Shown piece by piece: positions 16,160 through 24,582 of a stretch of DNA of 64,000 nucleotides (positions are counted from its first letter, which is position 1; each line of letters begins with the position of its first letter). The position numbers and the translations under genes were made by a program. Source of the stretch: an uncultured Bacilli bacterium (GTDB taxonomy: Bacteria; Bacillota_I; Bacilli_A; RF39; UBA660); NCBI GenBank assembly GCA_950097225.1, contig CATNCE010000005.1, positions 1 through 64,000 of the forward strand, in the 5' to 3' direction. The notes below the pieces were generated by a model. It had not been told where the DNA came from. It was given only the letters and a program-made list of their open reading frames with translations, and made no database searches.

Positions 16160-17656
16160 ATGTTAAATATAAAAGATTTAACTATAAATATTGAAAAACG
16201 TTGTTTAATTAAAGATCTATCTTTATCTTTAAACAAAAAAGATAAACTTGCCATCATTGGGGAAGAAGGCAATGGAAAAAGTACACTATTAAAAGCAATA
16301 CTAGGGTGGTGTTCATATGCCGAAATTACGGGCATTATCAATTATAATGATCATCGTATAGGTTACCTAGAACAATCAATCCCCAAGGATTTAGAAGAGA
16401 AGTTCGTAAAAGAGTTACTATTTTCTAGTGATGATGATTACTATAATAAAATAGCTGATACATATAGGTATTTTGAACAATTTAAACTATCCGACAATAT
16501 TTTAGAACAAACTATCAATAGTTTATCTGGTGGAGAAAAAGTTAAGGTACGCATAGTAAACTTATTATTATCAAACTATGATATTTTATTTTTAGATGAA
16601 CCAACTAATGATTTAGATCTTGAAACTTTAGATTGGCTAGAGGAGTTTATCAACACAACCACGATTCCCATCATTTATGTTTCGCACGATGAGACTTTAT
16701 TAGCCGCAACAGCTAATCGCATTTTGCATATTGAGCAAGTAAAGCACAAGAGTACTCCTCGTCATACACTTGCCAGTATAACTTACGATGAATATGTTAC
16801 TAATCGAAACCTTGCTATAAGTAAACAAAATCAAATAGCCAAATCCGAAAATCGTGAATTTCGCAAAAAAACTCAGGCCTTACAGCAAATCATGCAAAAA
16901 GTTGAACACGATCAGAACACTATAAGCAGAAAAGATCCGCATGGGGCAAAATTATTAAAGAAAAAAATGAAAACTTTAAAATCGCAAGAACGCAAGATGG
17001 AAAATACGACATTAACCGAAGAAGTAGCTGTCGAAGAACACATTAATGTTAAATTTTCTAATATTAGTATTCCTAGTAATAAAATTGTTATTGATCTAAA
17101 TATACCACGCCTAACTATTTGTGATCATCTTTTAGCAAGAAATATAACTTTAAAAGTTAAAGGTGGAGAACACATATGCATTATCGGCGCTAATGGCGTC
17201 GGAAAATCAACCCTAATTAAAGAGATAATGCAAAACTTAGATAATCGAAGTGATATAAACGTCGGCTATATGCCACAGGACTACCAAGATGTACTAACAT
17301 CCAAGTATGTCTTAGAATATATATCACCATCTAATAACAAAGACGATATTACTAAAGCCCGTATATACTTAGGAAATATGAATTTTACCCATGAAGAAAT
17401 GACTGGTAAGATTAGCAATTTAAGTAATGGCTCTAAAGCTAAATTGATTCTAGCTAAATTGATCTTAGATAATTGCAATGTTTTAGTTCTCGATGAGCCA
17501 ACTAGAAATGTAAGTCCATTATCTAATCCTGTTATCAGATCCATTTTTAAAGGTTATCAGGGAACAATTATAAGCATCTCTCATGATCGTAAGTATATCT
17601 TTGAAGTTGCAGACAAAATATACGAATTAACTAAAGATGGCTTAATTTTAAAATAA
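16160..17656 (+). CDS. ABC-F family ATPase, probable antibiotic resistance ribosomal protection type
   Basis: 498 residues from the ATG after AAAGGAAGG; an upstream in-frame TTG (16106) lies inside the leader peptide. Two ATPase domains have no membrane segments: domain 1 with GEEGNGKST, LSGGE and LFLDEPTNDLD; domain 2 with GANGVGKST, LSNGSK and LVLDEPTRNVSPLS. The interdomain linker (~225-310) is Lys/Gln-rich and helical, as needed to reach the ribosomal P site. The non-canonical second Walker B extension (no NHLD) recalls clinical ABC-F resistance proteins more than housekeeping ones. With the leader peptide this suggests inducible protection from a 50S-targeting drug. Which drug class is unknown. 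Confidence 0.85.
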   Translation: MLNIKDLTINIEKRCLIKDLSLSLNKKDKLAIIGEEGNGKSTLLKAILGWCSYAEITGIINYNDHRIGYLEQSIPKDLEEKFVKELLFSSDDDYYNKIADTYRYFEQFKLSDNILEQTINSLSGGEKVKVRIVNLLLSNYDILFLDEPTNDLDLETLDWLEEFINTTTIPIIYVSHDETLLAATANRILHIEQVKHKSTPRHTLASITYDEYVTNRNLAISKQNQIAKSENREFRKKTQALQQIMQKVEHDQNTISRKDPHGAKLLKKKMKTLKSQERKMENTTLTEEVAVEEHINVKFSNISIPSNKIVIDLNIPRLTICDHLLARNITLKVKGGEHICIIGANGVGKSTLIKEIMQNLDNRSDINVGYMPQDYQDVLTSKYVLEYISPSNNKDDITKARIYLGNMNFTHEEMTGKISNLSNGSKAKLILAKLILDNCNVLVLDEPTRNVSPLSNPVIRSIFKGYQGTIISISHDRKYIFEVADKIYELTKDGLILK

Positions 17657-17680
17657 TAAAAATAAAGGAAGTGATTTAAA

Positions 17681-18442
17681 TTGATTAATCTTGATCGTTG
17701 TTATTTTCACAGTGTAACGCCCTTATTCAGTACTGACTTGCGTTCATCTAATCACCTTAGCCAAAGTGAGCTATCGCAGGTTTTAGAAGAGGAAACGAAA
17801 CGCCGTTTAAAATTGATTTTAAAAACTAACCACTTACTTCCAGGTGATAAACTTGCATCCATCTTACCAGAGTACGCTAAGAATTTTCTAAATACTTCCC
17901 AATCTAAATATGTCTATCTTGCTATAAGACCAACATCAAAACTCGAAAATACTGGGGATGCTCAATTTAATGCTGAATTTTCGGCATATCAAGAGCACAT
18001 TAAAGGCTCTCTAGCGCTCGTCTTCGATGAACACACTTTAACCGATTTATCTATCGCTAAAGTTACGCATTGGTTAAGTGAAGAAATATGCATTGATGGG
18101 TCTGTTCCTTTAACAAATTTAATTGCTTTAGCATTGCCACTTGAAACACCCCGTGAACTTGTCAAAGAATATCTTTTCTTCATTAGAAAATATGCTAATA
18201 GTTCTTTTTTCGAAGAATTTATTCCTGACCAAAATCAAAAAATAAAGCATATTTTAGATCATTACGAGGAATATATTACCCAAGCAAAAACCAATATTTT
18301 AGAATATAAGCGCATTCTTGAAGATTATTCTAAGAATATTCCGTGTATCAATTATTCTGGTGAAGAATATAATATTGATTCTGAACATACATGGTTTAAA
18401 GAAAATGTCAAAGAACTAAAACAGATTATTAAAGGGGAATAA
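17681..18442 (+). CDS. Hypothetical cytoplasmic protein
   Basis: 253 residues beginning with TTG, 25 bases after the ABC-F gene, with GGAAGTGA upstream; no better start is available. It has no signal peptide or membrane helix. It looks mostly alpha-helical, with a charged C-terminal half (TQAKTNILEYKRILEDY). I recognise no family. Its tight spacing to the ABC-F gene and to the next gene (2 bases) suggests one transcript. Confidence 0.6.
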   Translation: MINLDRCYFHSVTPLFSTDLRSSNHLSQSELSQVLEEETKRRLKLILKTNHLLPGDKLASILPEYAKNFLNTSQSKYVYLAIRPTSKLENTGDAQFNAEFSAYQEHIKGSLALVFDEHTLTDLSIAKVTHWLSEEICIDGSVPLTNLIALALPLETPRELVKEYLFFIRKYANSSFFEEFIPDQNQKIKHILDHYEEYITQAKTNILEYKRILEDYSKNIPCINYSGEEYNIDSEHTWFKENVKELKQIIKGE

Positions 18443-18444
18443 GT

Positions 18445-18798
18445 ATGAAAGATACATTATTAAAATTGGAAATGTCATTCTTTTATAAAAAGTACATTAA
18501 CGATATCAATTGGTTAAACAAAACTATTCATGATGAATTTTTGGAAATGGGCAAATCTGGATTCTTTTTCGACAAGGAAACTACCATTAGAGAATTACTA
18601 AAATGTAAAGAGGATCGAAACATTACCATCCATAATTTTACGTATAAAAAAATTGATGTTAACACCTATTTAGTTCATTATATAACAAAGAACAATGATA
18701 CTTGCTATTATCGAACATCTATTTGGACTTATGAACATGGTTTACAATTATTCTTTCATCAAGCTAGCTTAATAAATGAAAATATCCCTCTTATATGA
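18445..18798 (+). CDS. NTF2/SnoaL-like (DUF4440-type) small protein
   Basis: 117 residues, starting 2 bases after the previous gene with AAAGGGGAATAAGT as ribosome site. The pattern of a helical N-terminal half, then NITIHNFTYKKIDVNTYLV, TCYYRTSIWTYEHGLQLFFHQAS fits the cone-shaped NTF2-like fold of DUF4440 proteins, which bind small molecules or act as minor enzymes. No catalytic residue can be named. The downstream SDR gene begins 25 bases later. Confidence 0.65.
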   Translation: MKDTLLKLEMSFFYKKYINDINWLNKTIHDEFLEMGKSGFFFDKETTIRELLKCKEDRNITIHNFTYKKIDVNTYLVHYITKNNDTCYYRTSIWTYEHGLQLFFHQASLINENIPLI

Positions 18799-18823
18799 TA
18801 CTATTAACTTAGGAGGATATAAA

Positions 18824-19603
18824 ATGAAATTAGAAAACAAAGTATGTATTGTGACTGGAGGGGCAATGGGAAATGGTTTAGGAATCGTAAAAGTATTCTT
18901 AAAATACGGAGCGCGTGTTGCAATACTTGATTATGATGATTCTGTTATGGACGTTTGCAAGTCATTAAACACAGATCGCGTAATTGGCTACAAATGTGAT
19001 ATTCGTGATACAGCGACAGTTAAAAATGCTGTTGATGATATAGTTAGTAAATTCGGAACAATCGATGTTCTTATCAACAATGCTGGAGTAGCACGTTTAA
19101 GTAGATTTGAAACCATGAGTGATGAGATTCGCGATTTTCACTTTGACATCAACATTAAGGGAACTTGGAATGTTACAGCATGTTGTTTGCCTCATATGAA
19201 AAATCATCAAGCTTCTATAGTTAATTTATCTAGTGTAACTGGACCTATGGTAGCTGACCCAGGAGAAGTAGCTTATGCCACAACTAAAGCTGCCATTTTA
19301 GGTTTTACCAAAGCTCTTGCTGCGGAATTAGTAAGCGATGATATTCGCGTTAATGCTATCCTACCAGGTTATATAAGAACCCCAATGGTAGATGGAATCG
19401 CAGCTGATAGTGATGCTAATAATCCTGAGTCGGTTATCGATGGTATTGCAAGTGCAATTCCTATGAAACGCCTTGGAACTATCGAAGAATTAGGAGAATT
19501 AGCAGCCTTTTTAGCATCAAGCGAATCTAGTTATATTACTGCTCAAGGCATTGTAATTGATGGTGGAAGTACCTTACCTGAAACTTCATCAGTTGGTGTT
19601 TAA
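18824..19603 (+). CDS. Short-chain dehydrogenase/reductase
   Basis: 259 residues from the ATG after AGGAGGAT. It is a Rossmann NAD(P)-binding protein with the glycine-rich TGGAMGNGLGI motif (variant TGxxxGxG), a D62-like acidic step, NNAGVA, and the catalytic Ser (LSSVTG) with YATTK (Tyr about 151). The C-terminal IVIDGGST is typical of FabG/glucose-dehydrogenase-type enzymes. The substrate cannot be read from the sequence. A second SDR is at 30341-31075. Confidence 0.88.
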   Translation: MKLENKVCIVTGGAMGNGLGIVKVFLKYGARVAILDYDDSVMDVCKSLNTDRVIGYKCDIRDTATVKNAVDDIVSKFGTIDVLINNAGVARLSRFETMSDEIRDFHFDINIKGTWNVTACCLPHMKNHQASIVNLSSVTGPMVADPGEVAYATTKAAILGFTKALAAELVSDDIRVNAILPGYIRTPMVDGIAADSDANNPESVIDGIASAIPMKRLGTIEELGELAAFLASSESSYITAQGIVIDGGSTLPETSSVGV

Positions 19604-19633
19604 TAAAAACTTTGTCGAAGGAATACTAATGCA

Positions 19634-19662
19634 TTTACAAAACAAAATAATTGCTTTATAAT
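19634..19662 (+). promoter_or_regulatory. Promoter of the Cys-rich protein gene
   Basis: TTTACA (19634-19639), a 17-base spacer and TATAAT (19657-19662). It leaves a ~90-base untranslated leader containing a GGTGA/TCACC hairpin before the ATG. Confidence 0.7.
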
Positions 19663-19762
19663 GCAATTGGTGAGTTAAATTTAGAATATCACCCATATAG
19701 ATGTATTTCTTTAGTAGTCTTCAAAGCTGAGGATTTAAAAATTAGGAGAAAGGATGATTAAA

Positions 19763-19939
19763 ATGGAAGAAGAAAAAAAATGTAATTGTGAACCTGAATG
19801 CACTTGCGGATGCCAAGACGGTGAAGAATGCACATGTCATGGTTCTTGTGAATGTGACGAATCTTGTGAATGCGAATCTGCATGTGACTGTGGATGCCAA
19901 GATGACGAAGAGTGTTCATGTGGCTGTGGAAATGAGTAG
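19763..19939 (+). CDS. Metallothionein-like Cys-rich protein
   Basis: 58 residues, 17 of them Cys, mostly as C-x-C pairs in an acidic (Glu/Asp) background with one His; no aromatic residues. The start is the ATG ten bases after AGGAGAAAGG; an ATG at 19754 is too close. This composition is that of a metal-thiolate protein and suggests binding of Zn, Cu or Cd. It contains an internal approximate repeat (GCQDGEECTC and GCQDDEECSC). No known bacterial metallothionein (SmtA-type) signature is obvious, so it may be a new small family. Confidence 0.75.
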   Translation: MEEEKKCNCEPECTCGCQDGEECTCHGSCECDESCECESACDCGCQDDEECSCGCGNE

Positions 19940-19947
19940 TATTCTTT

Positions 19948-19976
19948 AAAAGCGATTTTTAGTATCGCTTTTTTTC
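19948..19976 (+). terminator. Intrinsic terminator
   Basis: AAAGCGAT (19948-19955) pairs with ATCGCTTT (19964-19971), then a T tract. Confidence 0.88.
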
Positions 19977-20007
19977 TTGTCTTTCATATGATAAAATATT
20001 TGAATGA

Positions 20008-20341
20008 AATAGAAATAGCGCTTTGGCATATCCAATTGGGTTAATTACTCTAGACGAAACAGCCTTATCTAGGGACACGAGTTATTATAAGAATGATGGA
20101 TCAATTAAAGCTAACTATATGGTATCAGCAGATAATTACTTATATTCTCAAAGTGCTTTCTGGACCTTATCACCAGCATTTTTCGGTGGTCAATTTGCTT
20201 TTGTTGGAACTATCCATTCCTATATAAATAGCAATAGCGTAAATAAGATTTTTTGGAGTTCGTCCATGCATATCTTTAACTTCATCAACAGAAGTAACTT
20301 TAGGAGATAGAACTAAAGAAGATCCGTTTGTTGTTGAATAG
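20008..20341 (+). pseudogene. Truncated, frameshifted relic of a variable surface protein gene
   Basis: The frame reads ALAYPIGLITLDETALS...NYLYSQSAFWTLSP and then breaks. Removing one T from the T6 run at 20249-20254 restores a perfect ending: VNKIFGVRPCISL, TEVTLGDRT, stop at 20341. GVRP-(V/C)I is the conserved end of the same lectin-like family as the gene at 28974 (GVRPVI). The 5' end is missing: a TGA sits in frame just upstream and no signal peptide is present. It is thus a C-terminal fragment left by deletion, now also frameshifted. Confidence 0.8.
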
Positions 20342-20356
20342 AATAATAAAAAAACA

Positions 20357-20385
20357 TTGACTTCAAAACAAATGTACGATATATT
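20357..20385 (+). promoter_or_regulatory. Promoter of the cardiolipin synthase gene
   Basis: TTGACT (20357-20362), a 17-base spacer and TATATT (20380-20385), then GAGGAAG and the ATG at 20409. It lies directly after the relic gene. Confidence 0.8.
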
Positions 20386-20408
20386 AAAACATAAGAGGAA
20401 GATGTCAT

Positions 20409-21899
20409 ATGAAAGATGCAATCAAAAAAGGAATAATAGTAGGTCTTGGTGTTATACTACAAGTATTACTGAGTTTATTTATTCATTTATTTTTAGTTGA
20501 AAAGATCTGGGTAATTGACATCCTTTATGGTTTTTTAAGTCTTATTTTGGTTTTTGGGTTAATTAGAAATAGCAAGAACTACTCATACACATTGCCATGG
20601 ATAATAATTTTAATACTATTTCCTTTAGTTGGGACGCTTCTATATTTTATCCTAGCCCAAAATAGGAACAATAGTAAGATCTATAAAAAAATAAAGGCCT
20701 TAGAAAAAGAAAATAAAAAATATTTTAAATCAAGTGCAAGTATTAAACCAAATTCCACGGGAAATATCTATTATTTGAGTGAGTTTGCTGGATACCCAGC
20801 AACAACTAAAAATGACGTAACTTATTTTTCCCTTGGAGAAGAAGCATTTCAGTCGATGTTAGAAGAATTAAAGAAAGCTAAAAAATTTATTTTCTTTGAA
20901 TACTTTATTGTAAGTCATGGCACAATGTGGAATTCAATTTTAGAAATCCTTCTAGAAAAAGTCAAAGAGGGAGTAGATGTTCGCGTTATGTATGATGATG
21001 CTGGCTGTATTTCTACTTTAAAACACAATTATGATAAGTTTCTTGAATCTAAAGGAATCAAATGTGTTGTTTTTAACAAATTAAATCCTATTTCCGGAGT
21101 AATTATGAATCATCGTGATCATCGCAAAATTTTAATAATCGATGGGCAAGTTGCTTTCTCAGGTGGTATTAATATCTCGGATGAATATATTAACATCAAT
21201 AGTCCCTTTGGACATTGGAAGGATAATGGAATAAAAGTCTATGGTGAAGCCGTATGGAGTTATACTATTCTTTTTTTAACTATGTGGAATGCCTTACGCA
21301 AGACGGATGATAACTATGAGCAGTTTAAATGTCAGTTTAAGAATATAGAAGAAAACGGCTATGCTATACCTTATGGAGAAAACCCTTTAGACCAAGAAAT
21401 AACAGGAGAGGATGTTTACCTTAATATCATTAATCAAGCTAGCAAATATGTCTATATTATGACGCCTTATTTGATTATCGATACCGATATAATTAATGCT
21501 TTAGTGCTAGCTGCCAAACGTGGAGTAGATGTTCGCATAGTTATTCCTGGAGTACCCGATAAAAAAATTGTCTATACCTTATCAGAGTCTTATATCGAAG
21601 CTTTAGTCAATGGGGGCGTAAATGTTTATAAATACACACCAGGATTTACTCATGCTAAAGTCTTTGTTGCCGATGATTGTGTAGCTACTGTTGGAACTAT
21701 TAATCTCGATTATCGAAGTCTTTACCTTCACTTCGAATGTGGACTATATTTAGAAAAAGTAAAATGTATAAAAGATATAAAACGGGATTTAGACGATACT
21801 ATCAAGAAGAGTCATAAAGTAACTAAAATGGAAGCCACTCCGTCTTTGGGAAAAGGACTCTGGCAAGCTCTTTTACGCCTAATTGCTCCTTTGTTATGA
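20409..21899 (+). CDS. cls: Cardiolipin synthase
   Basis: 496 residues: N-terminal membrane segments (first ~80 residues), then two phospholipase-D domains. Each has a catalytic HKD-type motif: NHRDHRKILIIDG near residue 232-245 and THAKVFVADD near 413, followed by GTINLDYRS. Bacterial Cls joins two phosphatidylglycerols into cardiolipin plus glycerol at the inner membrane. Length and layout fit the Firmicutes Cls family. Higher cardiolipin is linked to daptomycin-type peptide tolerance, in keeping with other envelope genes in the window (inference). Confidence 0.93.
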   Translation: MKDAIKKGIIVGLGVILQVLLSLFIHLFLVEKIWVIDILYGFLSLILVFGLIRNSKNYSYTLPWIIILILFPLVGTLLYFILAQNRNNSKIYKKIKALEKENKKYFKSSASIKPNSTGNIYYLSEFAGYPATTKNDVTYFSLGEEAFQSMLEELKKAKKFIFFEYFIVSHGTMWNSILEILLEKVKEGVDVRVMYDDAGCISTLKHNYDKFLESKGIKCVVFNKLNPISGVIMNHRDHRKILIIDGQVAFSGGINISDEYININSPFGHWKDNGIKVYGEAVWSYTILFLTMWNALRKTDDNYEQFKCQFKNIEENGYAIPYGENPLDQEITGEDVYLNIINQASKYVYIMTPYLIIDTDIINALVLAAKRGVDVRIVIPGVPDKKIVYTLSESYIEALVNGGVNVYKYTPGFTHAKVFVADDCVATVGTINLDYRSLYLHFECGLYLEKVKCIKDIKRDLDDTIKKSHKVTKMEATPSLGKGLWQALLRLIAPLL

Positions 21900-21930
21900 T
21901 AGTAAAATATTTTAAAAGAAAGATGATTAT

Positions 21931-22758
21931 ATGATAGTAAAAGAAATAAAAACTAATAATTATTTGACTAAATCTAATTTGCCATCGAGTGATTATGTTA
22001 TAAATCCCTATGTTGGGTGTACTCATGCCTGTAAATATTGTTATGCTTCTTTCATGAAAAGATTTACAAACCACCCAGAAGCTTGGGGTGAATTCATCGA
22101 TGTTAAAATGTGTGATAAACCCATTAATCTTAAAACTATAAAAGGAAAACGAGTATTTTTATCATCTGTAACTGATTGTTATAATGAATTAGAAGAAAAG
22201 TATGAGATAACTAGAAACATTTTAAAACAACTAGTAAATGCCGAGTGTCATTTAAGTATCTCAACTAAGTCGAGTCTAATTCTCCGTGATCTGGATTTAC
22301 TAAGGCAAATAAACGATCTTGAAGTATGCTTATCTGTTAACACTTTAGATGAGAAATTTAAAGATGACATGGATAATGGCTCTAGTATTAAAGATCGCCT
22401 TATGACTCTAAAGTCTCTCCATGAAAATGGGATTAAAACTATTCTTTTTGTTTCGCCCATATTCCCCTATATTACTAACATATTTGAGTTAGTTGAGGCA
22501 ACCAAAGATTACATCGATGAATATTGGTTTGAAAACCTTAATCTTCGTGGGAATTATAAATCAGTGATTCTAAATTACATTCAAGAAAAATACCCTGAGT
22601 ATTATCCTTTGTACATAAATATTTATTTAAAAAATGATTTATCCTATTGGCAGCAATTATCCGATCAAATCGCTTTTTATTGTGAAGAGCAGGGAGTTAA
22701 TTACATCAATTACTTTTACCATGACACTTTAGTTCAAGAAAAGAAAAATAAACAATAA
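21931..22758 (+). CDS. Radical SAM protein of the SPL-like family
   Basis: 275 residues. The [4Fe-4S] motif is C30-x3-C34-x2-C37 in NPYVGCTHACKYCYASFM. Further on, LSSVTDCYNELEEKY and the strand CLSVNTLDEK match the SPL/Rv2578c-type radical SAM group often annotated near spore photoproduct lyase, although the protein is shorter. The reaction is unknown. AAAGAAAGATGATT provides a weak ribosome site. No obvious partner is adjacent. Confidence 0.82.
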   Translation: MIVKEIKTNNYLTKSNLPSSDYVINPYVGCTHACKYCYASFMKRFTNHPEAWGEFIDVKMCDKPINLKTIKGKRVFLSSVTDCYNELEEKYEITRNILKQLVNAECHLSISTKSSLILRDLDLLRQINDLEVCLSVNTLDEKFKDDMDNGSSIKDRLMTLKSLHENGIKTILFVSPIFPYITNIFELVEATKDYIDEYWFENLNLRGNYKSVILNYIQEKYPEYYPLYINIYLKNDLSYWQQLSDQIAFYCEEQGVNYINYFYHDTLVQEKKNKQ

Positions 22759-22802
22759 ATATTTAAAAAGTTATTGTTAATAATAAAAATGAGGTAATAT
22801 CT

Positions 22803-23828
22803 ATGAAGTTAACAAAAAATATAAATTTTGATATTGTACGTTTTATATCGGCTTTAATGATTATAGCAATTCACATGTATCCATTTACTTGTATAAGCGA
22901 ACTAGTCGATTATAATCTGACGCGAATACTATTTCGCATATGTGTCCCATTATTTTTTAGTATAACTGGTTTTTTTGCTATGCCAAGAGCCCTAAAAGAT
23001 ACTGAGTACTTATGCAAATATACGATTAAGATTATGAAAATATATTTGCTGAGTATTTTATTATACTTGCCAATAAATATTTATATCGGCTATTTTAATG
23101 ATTTTTCTTTTATTAAGATCATCAAAGATATATTAATTGATGGAACATTTTATCACTTGTGGTATTTCCCAGCTTTAATATTAGGTATTTGGCTAACTTA
23201 TTTATTTGTAAAAAAAATAAAAAATACCAAAATGATTGCTATTGCTTTGGGAACTTTATATATAATTGGTTTATTTGGTGATAACTATTATGGTTTAATT
23301 GCCAATACCCCGTTAACTAACATATATAGCTTAATATTTAAAATATTTGTGTATACTAGAAATGGTTTATTCTTTGCGCCTATATTTATTTATATGGGGT
23401 ACTATTTTTCTAATAGAGAAAACAAGTTATCAATTAGCAGTAATATAATCATCATAATTGCTTTAATGGCACTTATGTTAATTGAGGGAAATGTTTTATA
23501 CTATTACAACATCCCTCGTCACTCGAGTATGTATCTATTTTTAGTTCCACTCGTATACTTTATCTTTAATCTTTTAACAATAAATAAAGATATTAAAAAT
23601 GTTTTACTGCGTGATATAGCAACACTAATCTATATTCTTCATCCACTTGTTATTATTATTTATTCTACAGGAGCAAAAATCGTTTCACTATCAATATTAA
23701 ATAATAGTATAATAAGTTATATTCTAGTTTCTATCGGAACAATTTTGTTGAGTTTCATTATCGTCAAAATAAAGAATTGTAGGATAGTAGAAAAGGAATA
23801 TGATAAAAAACTAAATTTAAAAATATAA
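22803..23828 (+). CDS. Acyltransferase-3 family membrane protein
   Basis: 341 residues, about ten membrane helices, starting NINFDIVRFISALMIIAIHMYPF with the conserved R and H of the acyltransferase-3 family, and FRICVPLFFSITGFF and HLWYFPALI blocks. It has no extracytoplasmic SGNH domain, unlike the 13340 gene. The layout resembles the membrane half of VanT-type proteins as well as sugar O-acetylases, so the acceptor is uncertain. A terminator follows at once. Confidence 0.82.
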   Translation: MKLTKNINFDIVRFISALMIIAIHMYPFTCISELVDYNLTRILFRICVPLFFSITGFFAMPRALKDTEYLCKYTIKIMKIYLLSILLYLPINIYIGYFNDFSFIKIIKDILIDGTFYHLWYFPALILGIWLTYLFVKKIKNTKMIAIALGTLYIIGLFGDNYYGLIANTPLTNIYSLIFKIFVYTRNGLFFAPIFIYMGYYFSNRENKLSISSNIIIIIALMALMLIEGNVLYYYNIPRHSSMYLFLVPLVYFIFNLLTINKDIKNVLLRDIATLIYILHPLVIIIYSTGAKIVSLSILNNSIISYILVSIGTILLSFIIVKIKNCRIVEKEYDKKLNLKI

Positions 23829-23829
23829 G

Positions 23830-23857
23830 AGTATATCCATGTATATGCTTCTTTTTT
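23830..23857 (+). terminator. Intrinsic terminator
   Basis: AGTATAT (23830-23836) pairs with ATATGCT (23843-23849, one G-T pair), then TCTTTTTT. Confidence 0.7.
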
Positions 23858-23919
23858 AATTTGTAAGATTAATCTATAAAAAAGTGTTATAATATTGGCA
23901 ATTGAGAGGAGCAAAATTC

Positions 23920-24582
23920 GTGAAAAAAATATTGATAATTGAAGATGATGAAAGTATCTGTAATGAGCTACAGGCATTATTAAAAGGAGCTGCTTACGAT
24001 GCAATTATTTTAACTGATTTTTTAGATCCGCTTGGATTTATTGAAAAAGTTAATCCAGATTTAATCTTACTTGATATAAATATTCCTTATATGAATGGAG
24101 AAATGGTCTTACAAAAAATTCGCAGCACTAATGATGTACCAATAATCATGGTGACAAGTTGTAATAGTGAAACCGATGAAGTACTATCATATTCTTATGG
24201 AGCTGATGATTACATTACCAAACCATATAATCCCCATATCTTACTTCTTCGCATAGCTGCCATATTTAAAAGAATGGATCATTCAAGTGAGGTTATAAGT
24301 TATAAAAATATTAAAATAAATATTCAAAAAGGCATTATTTATAATGATCAAACAAGCATTATTTTAACTAAAAACGAGATGATAATATTTAGCTACTTGC
24401 TAAACAATCAAAATCGCATCGTCGAACGCGAAGAACTTATGACTAATCTTTGGGATAATTTTGAATATATCAACGACAATGCTTTAACAGTCAATATCAG
24501 TCGCCTGCGAAGTAAACTTAAAGAACTAGGGCTTGCCTCATCAATCGAGACACGAAAGGGAATAGGGTACATCTTATCATGA
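23920..24582 (+). CDS. yxdJ: Response regulator of the Yxd/Bce peptide-sensing system
   Basis: 220 residues starting with GTG, eight bases after AGAGGA; a TTG at 23902 would extend it by six residues without a better ribosome site. Receiver domain with E8/D9/D10, phospho-acceptor D52 (LILLDINIP) and KPY loop; winged-helix output ending NALTVNISRLRSKL..IETRKGIGY. TATAAT lies at about 23888. It is first in a five-gene set with kinase, ATPase, permease and YxeA, the order seen for Bacillus yxdJK-LM-yxeA. The symbol is by gene order and family. Confidence 0.85.
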   Translation: MKKILIIEDDESICNELQALLKGAAYDAIILTDFLDPLGFIEKVNPDLILLDINIPYMNGEMVLQKIRSTNDVPIIMVTSCNSETDEVLSYSYGADDYITKPYNPHILLLRIAAIFKRMDHSSEVISYKNIKINIQKGIIYNDQTSIILTKNEMIIFSYLLNNQNRIVEREELMTNLWDNFEYINDNALTVNISRLRSKLKELGLASSIETRKGIGYILS

